NCBI GenBank assembly: GCA_026708185.1
Contig: JAPOVK010000062.1
Span: 62,001-126,000, forward strand
Reading direction: 5' to 3'
From: Gammaproteobacteria bacterium
Lineage (GTDB): Bacteria; Pseudomonadota; Gammaproteobacteria; Pseudomonadales; Azotimanducaceae
Length of the DNA: 64,000 bases
A program made the position numbers and the translations under genes. The first letter of the stretch is position 1; the number at the start of each line of letters is the position of its first letter. The notes beneath the pieces are model-generated. The model ran no database searches, had not been told where the DNA came from, and saw nothing but the letters and a program-made list of their open reading frames with translations. Below are positions 8,079 through 17,118 of this stretch, one piece after another.

Positions 8079-9134
8079 TTACTCCTCTCCCGCCGCCTCC
8101 GCGCTCCGGCGTTCGAGCTCCTCGCGCTCGAGCCGCCTAGCCCCGCGCAGGATATTGCCCATCGAGTAGTTGCCTTCGTGGCACGCGTACTCGTAGACCG
8201 GCTTGTCGGTCTGCTTCCACACGTAGCTGCCGCTCCAAGGCCCGGTCCAAGCCGTCGGGTCGTCCACGGTGAAGTCGTAGAGCAGGTTGCCGTCCTCGAG
8301 CTTGGTGAAGCGCTCGACGAGGTGCAGGTTTTCGTCGCCGCCGTATAGGCCGGTGTCCTCGCGGAAGTTCGTGGTGTCGACGACCAGGGTGTCGCCCTCC
8401 CAGTGGCCGACCGAGTCGCCGAGCCAGCGCCGGACGTTCGGCGGGGCGTGTTCGGCGTTCATCCGCACGATCCGCGCGTCGTGGACCATCTCGACGAGGA
8501 TCATGACGTTGTCCTCGCTCTGCACGATGCGCTTGAAGTTGTTGTAGAGCCCGGGAAGCATCGGCGGTCCGGCGCTGAAGCCGAGCAGGCACCGCTCGGC
8601 CAGGGCGAGTTCTTCCGGTGCATCGAACGGCCCCGGTCCGTCCTGGTCCAGCCAGGATGCCGTGCCGTCGTTGTCGTGGGAGAACGAACTGAAGTTGTCG
8701 GCCATCTTCATCATGGCTTTCGGTGTCATGGGCGGGCGCCGGCCGTTCGGCGGGTCGTAGACGATGGATGTCCTGAACTTGCCGTCGATGGCGACCACGC
8801 CGCTGCCAGGGTCGACCCAGAACGCGTTGTAGCCGCCCACGTTGCCCGCACCGAAGTCGTTGACCCCGTCGCCGCCCTTCTTCGGCGGCGCTCGGTTCGG
8901 GTCGTTCGAGCGACCGTCGTTCAGGAACTCCGTTCCGGTGGACAGGGCTGCTGCCTCCTCGGGTGTCAGGAACTCCTTTTCGCCGAGGTCGCGGGGGCGT
9001 TCCAGCGGCGTCAACGAGCCGCCGTCGTAGTATCCGGACAGGTCGGGCTTGCCGGATTCGGTGCGCGGGATGTCCGCTGTCGCGCTCGTTGCCACCATCG
9101 CGGCGAGGACGCACAGCGCTTGAATGAGTCGCAT
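8079..9134 (-). CDS. secreted hypothetical protein
   Basis: A 351-residue protein with a clean signal peptide (LIQALCVLAAMVATSATA, cleavage before DIPRTES) and a mature part rich in aromatic and acidic residues. The opening GKPDLSGYYDGGSLTPLERP and the segment GHWEGDTLVVDTTNFRE are features of a secreted family common in environmental proteobacteria whose function I do not know. The region ~215-300 reads as beta strands (VMILVEMVHDARIVRMN). Likely periplasmic. It is transcribed alone, divergent from the nitroreductase at 9228. Confidence 0.75.
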   Translation of the reverse strand: MRLIQALCVLAAMVATSATADIPRTESGKPDLSGYYDGGSLTPLERPRDLGEKEFLTPEEAAALSTGTEFLNDGRSNDPNRAPPKKGGDGVNDFGAGNVGGYNAFWVDPGSGVVAIDGKFRTSIVYDPPNGRRPPMTPKAMMKMADNFSSFSHDNDGTASWLDQDGPGPFDAPEELALAERCLLGFSAGPPMLPGLYNNFKRIVQSEDNVMILVEMVHDARIVRMNAEHAPPNVRRWLGDSVGHWEGDTLVVDTTNFREDTGLYGGDENLHLVERFTKLEDGNLLYDFTVDDPTAWTGPWSGSYVWKQTDKPVYEYACHEGNYSMGNILRGARRLEREELERRSAEAAGEE

Positions 9135-9227
9135 GGTCGGTCTCCGAACCCTCCAATTGGGCTATCTTGCGCCACCACGCTGCCGCTGTCGACCATGCTG
9201 GCGGGGCACGATGGGAGAACTGACGAG

Positions 9228-9872
9228 ATGCATGACGACCCGGGTCTCTTTGAGTGCATGTACTCCATGCGGGCGATGCGGCGCTTGAAGCCGGATCCCG
9301 TGCCGGAGGCGATGGTGGAGAGAATCCTCGAGGCGGCGACGCGGGCGCCGAGCGGCCAGAATACGCAGCCGTGGGCGTTCCTCGTGGTCACCGAGGAGGC
9401 TGGCCGGCGCTTCTTCGGCGAGAAGTACCGGTACTGGATGCGCAAATCGTCGGGCGGGCGCGAGCCGGCGCCGGACGACCGCAGCCAACGAGCGCGCGAG
9501 ATTCGTGCGGCTCGGCACCTCGGCGATCACATGCCGGAGGTGCCGCTACTCATCCTGGCTTGTGGCAAGCGCGACTGGCCGTTCGCGGTGCCGGAAGACA
9601 GGCGGGTGGGCCACGCGCCGCCATCCTACGGTTCTGTCTATCCCGCGGTACAGAACCTGCTCTTGGCCTGCCGTGGCCTCGGCTTGGGCGCAAGCCTCAC
9701 GACGCTGCACCAGATGTTCGAGTCTGAGTTGCACGACTACTTCGGCATCCCGGACGACTATGGCGTGGTGGCGAGCATCCCAATTGGTTTCCCCAAGGGC
9801 AACTTTGGCCCCGTGCGACGCCATCCCGTTGCCAGCAAGACACACTATGAGCGTTGGGCGAGTGCCCAGTAG
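9228..9872 (+). CDS. nitroreductase-family protein
   Basis: A 214-residue FMN-binding nitroreductase. The conserved start of the fold is present: MYSMRAMRRLKPDPVPEAMV followed by ILEAATRAPSGQNTQPWAFL, whose RxxR and SxxN residues bind FMN. The region YGSVYPAVQNLLLACRGLG is the second FMN-binding helix. These enzymes use NAD(P)H to reduce nitro groups, quinones or ene bonds; the substrate is not deducible. ATG 9228 is chosen because the family starts just before the CMYSMRA motif, although the frame stays open far upstream. Confidence 0.88.
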   Translation: MHDDPGLFECMYSMRAMRRLKPDPVPEAMVERILEAATRAPSGQNTQPWAFLVVTEEAGRRFFGEKYRYWMRKSSGGREPAPDDRSQRAREIRAARHLGDHMPEVPLLILACGKRDWPFAVPEDRRVGHAPPSYGSVYPAVQNLLLACRGLGLGASLTTLHQMFESELHDYFGIPDDYGVVASIPIGFPKGNFGPVRRHPVASKTHYERWASAQ

Positions 9873-9875
9873 AGT

Positions 9876-11306
9876 TCAGGCACGCGTGCGGCTGGCCTCG
9901 CCGGGCGCGATCGGCTCGGGGAAGTTCCAGCGCACCCAAAGCCACTGGAACATGTCATTGGTGGCGTCGTTCCAGCCGAGCAGCCTCGCCTTCATCTCCT
10001 CGCGAACAGCATCGCAGGTGGGGTCGGCGATGCGATTGACGAGTTCGCCGGGGTCGCTCTCAAGGTCGTAAAGCTCATCGACGGAGTGCGGGTCGAAGAC
10101 GTACTTCCAGCGGCTCGTGCGCACCATCCGCTGCGACTGGTAGCCCCACACTTCGCCGTGATGCTCGCAATACACCGCATCGGGCCAGTCCGCGACCGCG
10201 CCGCCGCGCGCTAGGCCTGCGAGACTCCTCCCGTCGATGCCCACAGGAGGCTGTGCGCCACCCCATTCGACAAAGGTCGGCATCAGGTCCAGTGAGCGCA
10301 CGAACTCCGGCACGCGGTGTTGTTCGACCCAAGGTGCCGGGCCCGTCATCAGAAGCGGCACACGGAAGATCTCGTCGTACATCGTGCCGGCCTTCTCGAA
10401 GTGGCCGTGGCTGCCCATGGCATCGCCGTGGTCGGTGCAGAACACGTAGATCGTCTCGTCGGCGATGCCGAGTTCGTCGAGAGCGGTTAGGACTTCGCCG
10501 ACGCAGTCGTCGATTTGGGTGACGACGCCGTAGTACTTCGCAACCACGCGACTCCACCAGGCCCAGTCCTTGTCGGCCAGGTTCCACTCGTGCAGCTTCC
10601 TCAGGTGGCCGGGGGGCTTGCCCGCGAGGTCGTCCTCGAAGTTCTCCCAAGGCGGGATGTCGTCCGGGTCGTACATCGAGGCGTAGGGTTCCGGCGGCAG
10701 GCAGGGGAAGTGCGGCTCGGGCATGTCCATCCGCACCATGAACGGCTGCGACCCCGCGGCGCGTTCCCGGATCAGCTCGATGCCGGTTTGCGTGCGCTGC
10801 ATGAGTCGGGTCTCTTCGGCGGGCGAGCCGGTGGTGCCCGCGATCAGTTGCCTCGCACCGTAGGAGAAATCGACTGCGATTTGGGAGCCTGGGACCAACT
10901 CGGGTCTGGGTCCTCCGAAGCTGTCCGCGAGGGCGCGTGCGAAGCCGAAGTGTTCGGGCAGCAGCTCCTTGTGGACGTGCCATTTTCCGACGTAGTCCAA
11001 GACATAGCCCGCGTCTTTCAGGATACGGCTGAACGTCGGTAGGTCGGGTGACAGTCCCGGGCTCCAGGCGGGTGCGATGTGGGTGTTCAGCATCACGCCG
11101 TGGTTATGTGGATAGAGGCCGGTGAGCAGGGACGCGCGGGCGGGCGAACACACCGGGGAGACAGTGAACGCGTTGTCGAAGCAGACGCCCGTGGCGGCGA
11201 CGCGATCAAGGTTGGGCGTCTGACAGTTCTCGTTCCCGTAACACCCAAGCGCATCCCGACGCAGTTGGTCTGTCATGAAGAAGACGATGTTGGGTTGTCG
11301 CGCCAC
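9876..11306 (-). CDS. sulfatase (formylglycine-dependent)
   Basis: A 476-residue type I sulfatase. The N-terminus PNIVFFMTDQLRRDALGCYG supplies metal-binding Asp residues, and CSPAR at residues 53-57 is the CxPxR motif whose Cys is converted to formylglycine, within SPVCSPARASLLTGLYPHNHG. A later FCTDHGDAMGSHGHFEKAG supplies further metal and sulfate ligands. No signal peptide is visible, so it may act in the cytoplasm on small sulfate esters or phosphonate/choline-type esters. The matching formylglycine-generating enzyme is not in the window. It is the last gene of the yghU-GST-sulfatase operon, 3 bases after the GST. Confidence 0.9.
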   Translation of the reverse strand: MARQPNIVFFMTDQLRRDALGCYGNENCQTPNLDRVAATGVCFDNAFTVSPVCSPARASLLTGLYPHNHGVMLNTHIAPAWSPGLSPDLPTFSRILKDAGYVLDYVGKWHVHKELLPEHFGFARALADSFGGPRPELVPGSQIAVDFSYGARQLIAGTTGSPAEETRLMQRTQTGIELIRERAAGSQPFMVRMDMPEPHFPCLPPEPYASMYDPDDIPPWENFEDDLAGKPPGHLRKLHEWNLADKDWAWWSRVVAKYYGVVTQIDDCVGEVLTALDELGIADETIYVFCTDHGDAMGSHGHFEKAGTMYDEIFRVPLLMTGPAPWVEQHRVPEFVRSLDLMPTFVEWGGAQPPVGIDGRSLAGLARGGAVADWPDAVYCEHHGEVWGYQSQRMVRTSRWKYVFDPHSVDELYDLESDPGELVNRIADPTCDAVREEMKARLLGWNDATNDMFQWLWVRWNFPEPIAPGEASRTRA

Positions 11307-11309
11307 GGC

Positions 11310-12002
11310 TCAGGACAGGTCCAACGGTTCCGGGACGAACCGGCCCAGCACGTCGCGACAGGCGGCCAGGTTCTCGGCGAAGCCGGTGCGCTCTTTCATG
11401 GCGCGCGTGTGCCGGACCAGCGCAGGCCAAAGGCCGCTGTCCGGCGGTCCGGCAACCAGGTCGAGTTGCGTCATCTGTGCGCCGACCGCGATGTCGGCAA
11501 TCGAGAAGCGACCGCCCACGAAATACGCATTGCCGTCCAATGCGCTCTCCAGGTAGTCGAAGTGCCTTGGCAGCGTCTCTCGCCAGGTCTTCCTCGCGGT
11601 ATCGAGGTCCGATTCCTTCCCGGCGATGCGCGGGAACACGATGGGCCTGAACAGTTGCATGCCGGTCGGCTGAGCCAGTTCCGTGTCGGCGTATTCTTCG
11701 AGCCAAATCGCGCGACCGGTGTCGAACGGATTGTCCCCGTAGAGTCCGGCATTGAACTTGGCGTCGAGATAGGCGCAGATCGCCGAGGAGTCCGCGATGG
11801 TGCCAGCCCTGCCCACGGTGCCGACGGAGCGGTCCCGGAGCACGGGAATGCGCCGCGCCGGACTGATCTCGAGGAACCAGTCCGGCATGACCATGTTGTT
11901 GATGCGCTCGAGGTCGTAGTCGACGCCTTGGGACGTGAGAACCACCTCGACCTTGCGCACGAAGGGCGAGACGGGATTGCCGTAGACGACGATGTCGGCC
12001 AT
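11310..12002 (-). CDS. glutathione S-transferase family protein
   Basis: A 230-residue GST. The thioredoxin-like N-terminal half (~1-85) starts with IVVYGNPVSPFVRKVEVVLT and contains the RIPVLRDRS cis-proline loop and DSSAICAYLDAKF, the glutathione gamma-glutamyl-binding segment. The alpha-helical C-terminal half includes FSIADIAVGAQMTQLD, the N-capping hydrophobic staple motif. It would conjugate or reduce an unknown electrophile using glutathione. Starts at ATG 12002, 8 bases after yghU and 3 before the sulfatase, so all three are likely cotranscribed. Confidence 0.88.
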   Translation of the reverse strand: MADIVVYGNPVSPFVRKVEVVLTSQGVDYDLERINNMVMPDWFLEISPARRIPVLRDRSVGTVGRAGTIADSSAICAYLDAKFNAGLYGDNPFDTGRAIWLEEYADTELAQPTGMQLFRPIVFPRIAGKESDLDTARKTWRETLPRHFDYLESALDGNAYFVGGRFSIADIAVGAQMTQLDLVAGPPDSGLWPALVRHTRAMKERTGFAENLAACRDVLGRFVPEPLDLS

Positions 12003-12010
12003 GAGACCGC

Positions 12011-12859
12011 CTACTTGGGATCGAAGTCGCTGGCGCTGTGGCGCTCGACCACGCGCGTCTCCGGGTTTCCGCCGGCGCGGTTCACCCGTCGGCCGCGCTG
12101 CACGGCGGGACGCGCTTCGATCGCCTCCGCCCAGCGCACCACGTTGCCGTAGGAGGCCACGTCCAGGAACTCGGCCGCGCCGTAGATGTTGTGCAGCACC
12201 AGGGCGCCGTACCACGCGTAGTTGGCGATGTCGGCGATTGTGTACTCGTCGCCGCACAGGAAGGCGTTGTCGGCAAGGCGCTGGTCGAGGACGTCCGTTT
12301 GCCGTTTGACTTCCATGGCGTAGCGGTTGATGGGGTACTCGAACTTCTCGGGCGCGTAGGCGTAGAAGTGGCCGAAGCCGCCACCGAGGTAGGGTGCGCT
12401 GCCCATCTGCCAGAAGAGCCACGACAGGCATTCCCCGCGCAGTGACTCATCCGTGGGAAGGAACTTGCCGAACTTCTCGGCGAGGTACAGCAGGATGGCG
12501 CCGGACTCGAATACGCGGGTCGGCGTCGGCGTGCTGCGATCGAGTAGGGCCGGGATCTTCGAGTTCGGATTGATGGCGACGAACCCGCTGCCGAACTGAT
12601 CGCCCTGGCCGATGTTGATCAGGTAGGCGTCGTACTCGGCCTCCGCGACACCCGCTTCGAGCAACTCCTCGAGCAGCACCGTCACCTTCACCCCGTTCGG
12701 CGTCGCCAGGGAATAGAGCTGCAGGGGGTGCTCGCCCACCGGCAATTCGGCCTCGTGCGTCGCACCCGCTATGGGGCGGTTGATGCTCGCGAATCGCCCG
12801 CCGCTCTCCTTGTCCCACTTCCAGACTTTGGGCGGGGTGTAGGTATGTGTCTCTGCCAC
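12011..12859 (-). CDS. yghU: YghU-type glutathione-dependent disulfide-bond oxidoreductase
   Basis: A 282-residue Nu-class GST-like protein. The start ETHTYTPPKVWKWDKESGGR and then ASINRPIAGATHE, LPVGEHPLQLYSLATPNGVK are characteristic of YghU. The SLATPNGVKVTVLLEEL segment holds the two-glutathione site, and residues 130-260 form the helical domain. It acts in the cytoplasm as a disulfide-bond reductase. GTG 12859 is preceded by AAGGAG at good spacing. Its first ~25 codons are duplicated 3.1 kb away at 15865-15931, on the far side of the helicase gene. Confidence 0.92.
   Translation of the reverse strand: MAETHTYTPPKVWKWDKESGGRFASINRPIAGATHEAELPVGEHPLQLYSLATPNGVKVTVLLEELLEAGVAEAEYDAYLINIGQGDQFGSGFVAINPNSKIPALLDRSTPTPTRVFESGAILLYLAEKFGKFLPTDESLRGECLSWLFWQMGSAPYLGGGFGHFYAYAPEKFEYPINRYAMEVKRQTDVLDQRLADNAFLCGDEYTIADIANYAWYGALVLHNIYGAAEFLDVASYGNVVRWAEAIEARPAVQRGRRVNRAGGNPETRVVERHSASDFDPK
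12780..12845. repeat. left copy of yghU 5' direct repeat
   Basis: This segment covers codons ~5-27 of the intact yghU. It shares a perfect 24-base run (TTGATGCTCGCGAATCGCCC and four more) and then near-identity with 15865-15931 in the same orientation. The two copies bracket the helicase gene and look like the ends of an inserted cassette. Confidence 0.75.
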
Positions 12860-13235
12860 GTCGACTGTCTCCTTGGTCTCCCGATCTGCATCACCGGAAC
12901 GGCAGCGCGGGACTTGGCACCCAACACTCTATCCGAAGTAGCCACGACCCTGCATGGGTCGGTCGCAACAGGGTTGATCTGCCGAAGTTGGCGAGGCGGC
13001 GGAGTGCGACGGTCAACGCGACTGTTGATGGGAATCTCACAGTCCAGTCGTCCGACGCCGTTTCACCCTCCACTCCAACGTCGGTAATACGCGTCCTGAC
13101 CGGGCTCACATCTACTCTAAGGAGACGCGGCACGTCGGACCATGCGCTACGACGCGGGCTTCGCAGCCGGGCCAACTCGCTTGGACACCGGAAGTTCGGC
13201 TGCCATATGATCTCCGCTTGCAGTGCGGGGGGATC
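12860..13235. other. intergenic region upstream of yghU and helicase
   Basis: A 376-base divergent gap. It should hold the promoters for the yghU operon (minus) and the helicase (plus). I see open frames on both strands but none with family resemblance or a good ribosome site, and no integrase fragment. Confidence 0.4.
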
Positions 13236-15842
13236 GTGTACGACGCGCTTCGTGGACTTTTGGATGGCGGCGACTTCTCGGTCGTCGAGAGGTTCGAGAT
13301 GTCGGGTCGGCCTGCCCGCCATGGGACCATTCCGCGATACCTCTTCGACTCTCGCATCGGGTTGCACCTCCATAGGCAGCTCAAGGCGTCCGGCACGGGA
13401 GGCGGGCGGTTGTGGGCGCACCAAGCGCGGTCCCTGGAAATGTTGGGGCGCGGGGAGAACGTCGTCGTTTCGACGGGCACGGCTTCCGGCAAGAGCCTCA
13501 TTTTCCGCTCTTTAGCGTTCCACAAGACCTTGCTGAATCCGCGCAGCCGGGCGCTCGTGTTCTACCCGCTGAAGGCGTTGGCGGCCGACCAACTCGTCGG
13601 CTGGCGGCAGATGGCCCGCGAGCTCGATCTGGACGACCGCTACGTAGGCCGAATCGACGGATCGGTCCCGGTGAAGGAACGGGAGGACGTGCTTGCACGC
13701 TCGCGGGTGGTGGTCATGACGCCCGACGTATGCCACGCGTGGGTGATGTCGCGACTGTCGTTGCCGGTGGTGCAGCATTTCGTGTGGTCCCTGTCGACTC
13801 TGGTGATGGACGAGGCACACACGCTCGAAGGGGTCTTCGGGAGCAACTTCGCCTTCCTCGTCCGACGGCTGGTGGCCGCTCGCAACTATTTGATCGGGGA
13901 GGATGAACCGCTGCAACTCGTTGCGGCGACCGCGACAATCAGGGAACCGGGGGAACACCTCAGTCTGCTAACCGGTGGCGTGTTTTCGGTAGTAGACCAC
14001 GAAGACGATGGCGCGCCGCAGCACGAACGCCTGATCGCGCACGTCGAGGCGCTCCCCGGCGAGGAGACGGCGGTCGCGCGGGCGCTACATGAAGGGGTGC
14101 TTGCGGAACCAGGGGTAGGGGGGTTCATCACCTTCGTGGACTCGAGGAAGGGCGTCGAGGGTCTGGCGTCGGCACGGGAAACCGCAATCGAGGAGGATCC
14201 GGCGAAGCTCGTCGATGCCGCTGACATCCTGCCGTATCGGGCGGGATACGCATCTGAAGACCGCGCGAGGATCGAGCGAAGACTCCAAGATGGAACCCTT
14301 CGGGGGGTCGTGTCCACATCCGCGCTCGAGCTCGGGATCGACATTCCACATCTCCGGGTCGGCTTTAACATCGCGATACCGGACTCTCGAAAGGCATATC
14401 GGCAGCGCCTAGGGCGGGTCGGGCGGGCTGCGCCGGGCGCATTTGTAATCATCGCGCCCAGGGATGCCTTCACCCGTTACGGCACGTCCTTCCGCGAATA
14501 CCACGACATGTCGGTAGAGTCGTCCTATCTCTATCTGGATAACAGGTTCATGCAGTTCGCCCATGGCCGTTGCCTCGCGGACGAGCTTGAGTCCATCAGT
14601 GCTCCGCCCAAGACACCCGCAAGGATCGCTTGGCCTGCCGGCTTCCGGGACATGCATAGCGCCGCCCGACCCGGCGGGAACCGGCCGCCGGAGTTTGACG
14701 CGATCGCCGCCCTCGGCGGGGATTCGCCGCAATACGGATACCCGCTGCGGAATGTCGGCGAGACGAATTTCCAGATCAAGACGCACGCAAACGGGGACGC
14801 CATCGGCGAAGTCAGCCAGCAACAGGCTCTCAGGGAGTGCTACCCGGGCGCCACCTACCTCCACCTGACCCGGGCGTACGAGGTGACCGCGTGGCATGCC
14901 AGCACGTTCGATTCGTTTATCCGCGTCAAGGGGACGTCGCCGTTCCGACGCACGCAGCCAAGGATCGCCACCTGGATCAACGCGGGAATAACACCCGCCG
15001 ACATCCAGCAGGGGCACTTCGCCCAGAACCAGAACGGGTTCCTCGCCGAATGCGCCATGCAGGTTACGCAAAGGGTGGAGGGATACGTTGATAGCCGATC
15101 GGGCAAGGTCTGGGCGTACAAGGAACTCCAGCAGCGCAATCCGAACATGAAGCCTCGAATGCGGAACTTCCGGACGACCGGGATCCTACTGTGTGTCACG
15201 GGCGACGTCTTCAAGCGCGGCCAGGTCAAGCGGCTATTCGCGGATAGGTTGGTCGAAGTTTTCGTGCGGGAGTTCAGCATTGCGCCTCGGGACATTAGCG
15301 GCGCTGCAAGCAAGGTCTCGGTTCGTAGTCTCGAAGGCGGTGGTCTCCGTGGCGACTGCATCGCGGTCTACGACGAGACCTACGGCAGTCTCCGCTTGAC
15401 GGAGCGGCTCTACCTCCACTTCGAAGAAATCCTGGATCGTCTGAAGGCGGCCATCCGCGATGGATCGGACGGTAAGCTGGACCCTGCTGCGGTCGAGTCG
15501 GTGTCGAAGGCGGTATCAGGTTTCGTCGCGGCCCAGCCCGTTGAGCCCGTCAGCGCGAATACACCTTCGGACCTGATGTCCGTCTTCGTTGAGGGTTCGC
15601 GGGTGTGCTACCAGCAAGCCGGGCAGATGGCGGTCGAGGTCGAGGTCGTGCAGCCAACGATGATGGAGGACGGGCTCATGTACCAAATCGCCGTGCCCAG
15701 CAGGCCGGGCCAACGCCCATCAAAGCGATGGGTGTCGGGAAACTACATCGAACCGTCCGCCGATGCGGGATCCTGGAGCTATGGCCTCTGGGATCCCCTG
15801 ACCGAACAGTACGTCGACGAGGAACACGCTGACGGGTTCTGA
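13236..15842 (+). CDS. MrfA/Lhr-like SF2 DEAH helicase
   Basis: An ~868-residue superfamily 2 helicase; GTG 13236 follows a GGGGGG site, and a TTG at 13218 is the alternative. Motif I is STGTASGKS (~residue 80), motif II VMDEAH (~190), motif III AATATIREP, motif IV FITFVDSRKGVEGLA, motif V VVSTSALELGIDIPHL and motif VI RQRLGRVGRAAPG (~390). The order and PYRAGYASEDRARIE match MrfA (YprA), a 3'-5' DNA helicase in mitomycin-lesion repair, and its relatives in defence systems. The C-terminal part keeps an MZB/DUF1998-like core (GDCIAVYDETYGSLRLTERL) but not its four zinc cysteines. It is alone and bracketed by yghU repeats. Confidence 0.85.
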   Translation: MYDALRGLLDGGDFSVVERFEMSGRPARHGTIPRYLFDSRIGLHLHRQLKASGTGGGRLWAHQARSLEMLGRGENVVVSTGTASGKSLIFRSLAFHKTLLNPRSRALVFYPLKALAADQLVGWRQMARELDLDDRYVGRIDGSVPVKEREDVLARSRVVVMTPDVCHAWVMSRLSLPVVQHFVWSLSTLVMDEAHTLEGVFGSNFAFLVRRLVAARNYLIGEDEPLQLVAATATIREPGEHLSLLTGGVFSVVDHEDDGAPQHERLIAHVEALPGEETAVARALHEGVLAEPGVGGFITFVDSRKGVEGLASARETAIEEDPAKLVDAADILPYRAGYASEDRARIERRLQDGTLRGVVSTSALELGIDIPHLRVGFNIAIPDSRKAYRQRLGRVGRAAPGAFVIIAPRDAFTRYGTSFREYHDMSVESSYLYLDNRFMQFAHGRCLADELESISAPPKTPARIAWPAGFRDMHSAARPGGNRPPEFDAIAALGGDSPQYGYPLRNVGETNFQIKTHANGDAIGEVSQQQALRECYPGATYLHLTRAYEVTAWHASTFDSFIRVKGTSPFRRTQPRIATWINAGITPADIQQGHFAQNQNGFLAECAMQVTQRVEGYVDSRSGKVWAYKELQQRNPNMKPRMRNFRTTGILLCVTGDVFKRGQVKRLFADRLVEVFVREFSIAPRDISGAASKVSVRSLEGGGLRGDCIAVYDETYGSLRLTERLYLHFEEILDRLKAAIRDGSDGKLDPAAVESVSKAVSGFVAAQPVEPVSANTPSDLMSVFVEGSRVCYQQAGQMAVEVEVVQPTMMEDGLMYQIAVPSRPGQRPSKRWVSGNYIEPSADAGSWSYGLWDPLTEQYVDEEHADGF

Positions 15843-15864
15843 CCCACTTCGCAGTGCGGCGGGA

Positions 15865-15931
15865 TTGATGCTCGCGAATCGCCCGCCGTTCTCCCTTGTC
15901 CCACTTCCAGACCTTGGGCGGTGTGTGGGTT
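15865..15931 (-). pseudogene. displaced 5' remnant of yghU (right direct repeat)
   Basis: On the minus strand this reads ETHTPPKVWKWDKG and then shifts frame by one inserted base, matching the start of intact yghU (ETHTYTPPKVWKWDKESGG). There is no start codon, ribosome site or gene body. It is ~88% identical to 12780-12845 and in the same orientation, consistent with yghU having once adjoined the beta-barrel gene before the helicase cassette arrived. Confidence 0.75.
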
Positions 15932-15973
15932 TCGGCTTCTGTACGCCTGAAAACGCTACTCGTGCCCTGATAC

Positions 15974-16828
15974 CTAAAGGCCGAACCGAAGCTTGGCGAG
16001 CAGGCTGTGCGTTCTGAATTCAGCCGACGTCTCGTTGATCGGCACCCGGATCTCCCTCTTGGTTCCGTCCTGCCGGTACCGCACGATTGCGATATCACCG
16101 ACCTCGGTACTTATCTCGCCCGCGTCGCCATAGCAGTAGGTCAAGTCGAGGTGGACGCGTCCCCGTATCGGGATCGTAACGCCCGCGGTCAGCATCGCAC
16201 TGAGATTCCGTCCGCTTCCCCCGGGAAGGGCGGTGAAGGGGACTTCGCCGTCGGGACCCCGTCGGAGATAGCCGTTCGGGTCGTCGGGATGGGGATACCG
16301 TTGCACATAGCCGGTCATCCGGTAGCCGGTGAGCCCAACCCCGACGCCAATAAAGGGTCGCAAGGCGCGGCCCGGGGCGAGCTCCCAACCCGAAAACTCA
16401 TACAACCCGGAAAGGAGAACCTGCCAGGTGTCCAGACCCGCTGCGGTCGGCTGACGCGTTCCTGAGTTCCGGTAGTTCGTGTTGCCTCGATAGTCGAGAG
16501 AACGGGCGAGTCCGGCCTCCAGTTGAACGCGGATTCCCGATGGCGTGCGCACACCCGCTGCAAAGTGAACGTGCGGGCCGCTGCTTACCGCTCCGGCATC
16601 GAAGTGCTCGTCGCTGCCGTACAACGCGGCGTTGCCGGCATCGTCGCCATCGAGGAACCGGGTGTCTTCGGAGTGGATCACGCCCCCTCCCAGGCTCAGA
16701 TAGGGCACGTAGCCGACCGCAGGCTCGGCGGGACGGTCCGCGGCTGCGGAGGCATTGCCCGAGACGACCAGACTGCACACCAGCGCCAGAATCGACGTGG
16801 CCCGTTTGTGCGTTGTACGGTGCGACAA
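15974..16828 (-). CDS. outer-membrane beta-barrel protein
   Basis: A 284-residue protein with a signal peptide (ATSILALVCSLVVSGNASAA) and a mature part made of alternating aromatic and polar strands: VGYVPYLSLGGGVIH, GIRVQLEAGLARSLDYRG, ALRPFIGVGVGLTGYRM, GRVHLDLTYCYGD. It ends SLLAKLRFGL with a penultimate-hydrophobic/terminal pattern used by the BAM machinery, although Leu replaces the usual Phe. The size and pattern fit the 8-stranded OmpA/OmpW-like barrel group (Omp_b-brl). Function unknown. Monocistronic, facing the helicase gene. Confidence 0.8.
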   Translation of the reverse strand: MSHRTTHKRATSILALVCSLVVSGNASAAADRPAEPAVGYVPYLSLGGGVIHSEDTRFLDGDDAGNAALYGSDEHFDAGAVSSGPHVHFAAGVRTPSGIRVQLEAGLARSLDYRGNTNYRNSGTRQPTAAGLDTWQVLLSGLYEFSGWELAPGRALRPFIGVGVGLTGYRMTGYVQRYPHPDDPNGYLRRGPDGEVPFTALPGGSGRNLSAMLTAGVTIPIRGRVHLDLTYCYGDAGEISTEVGDIAIVRYRQDGTKREIRVPINETSAEFRTHSLLAKLRFGL

Positions 16829-16857
16829 AGAGACTCTGGCTAAAGGATTGATCTTGT

Positions 16858-16934
16858 TGGTCGGAGTGGCCGGACTTGAACCGGCGGCCCCCGCCTCCCG
16901 AAGACGGTGCTCTACCAGGCTGAGCTACACTCCG
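16858..16934 (-). tRNA. tRNA-Pro(CGG)
   Basis: A 77-nt tRNA on the minus strand. Acceptor CGGAGTG pairs with CACTCCG, followed by A and an encoded CCA. The anticodon loop TTCGGGA gives CGG. D arm TAGCTCAGCCTGGTAGAGCA and T loop TTCAAGT are present. It lies next to the three-gene operon of unknown function. Confidence 0.97.
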
Positions 16935-17118
16935 AAGGGTCCGATGGCAGTGCGTCGGGGCTGCGCATTCTACTGCCCGGATTGACCATGCGCCACTGAT
17001 CTCGCGCAGACGAGCGACAGGTCAGTGGTGGATCTGCCTGGCATGTTGGCGTGCTAGCAGCTATGGCGCTTCCCGTCGTCGGACGGGTAGTGTAACCACC
17101 GTGTCACCGAGATTCCTT

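Noticed and set aside
8403-9227. Long upstream extension of the nitroreductase frame.
   Set aside because: It is antisense to the secreted protein gene, and family similarity begins only at the ATG at 9228.
12847-13515. A 222-codon plus-strand frame across the helicase upstream region.
   Set aside because: It overlaps the start of the helicase in another frame and has the low-information composition of a shadow frame.
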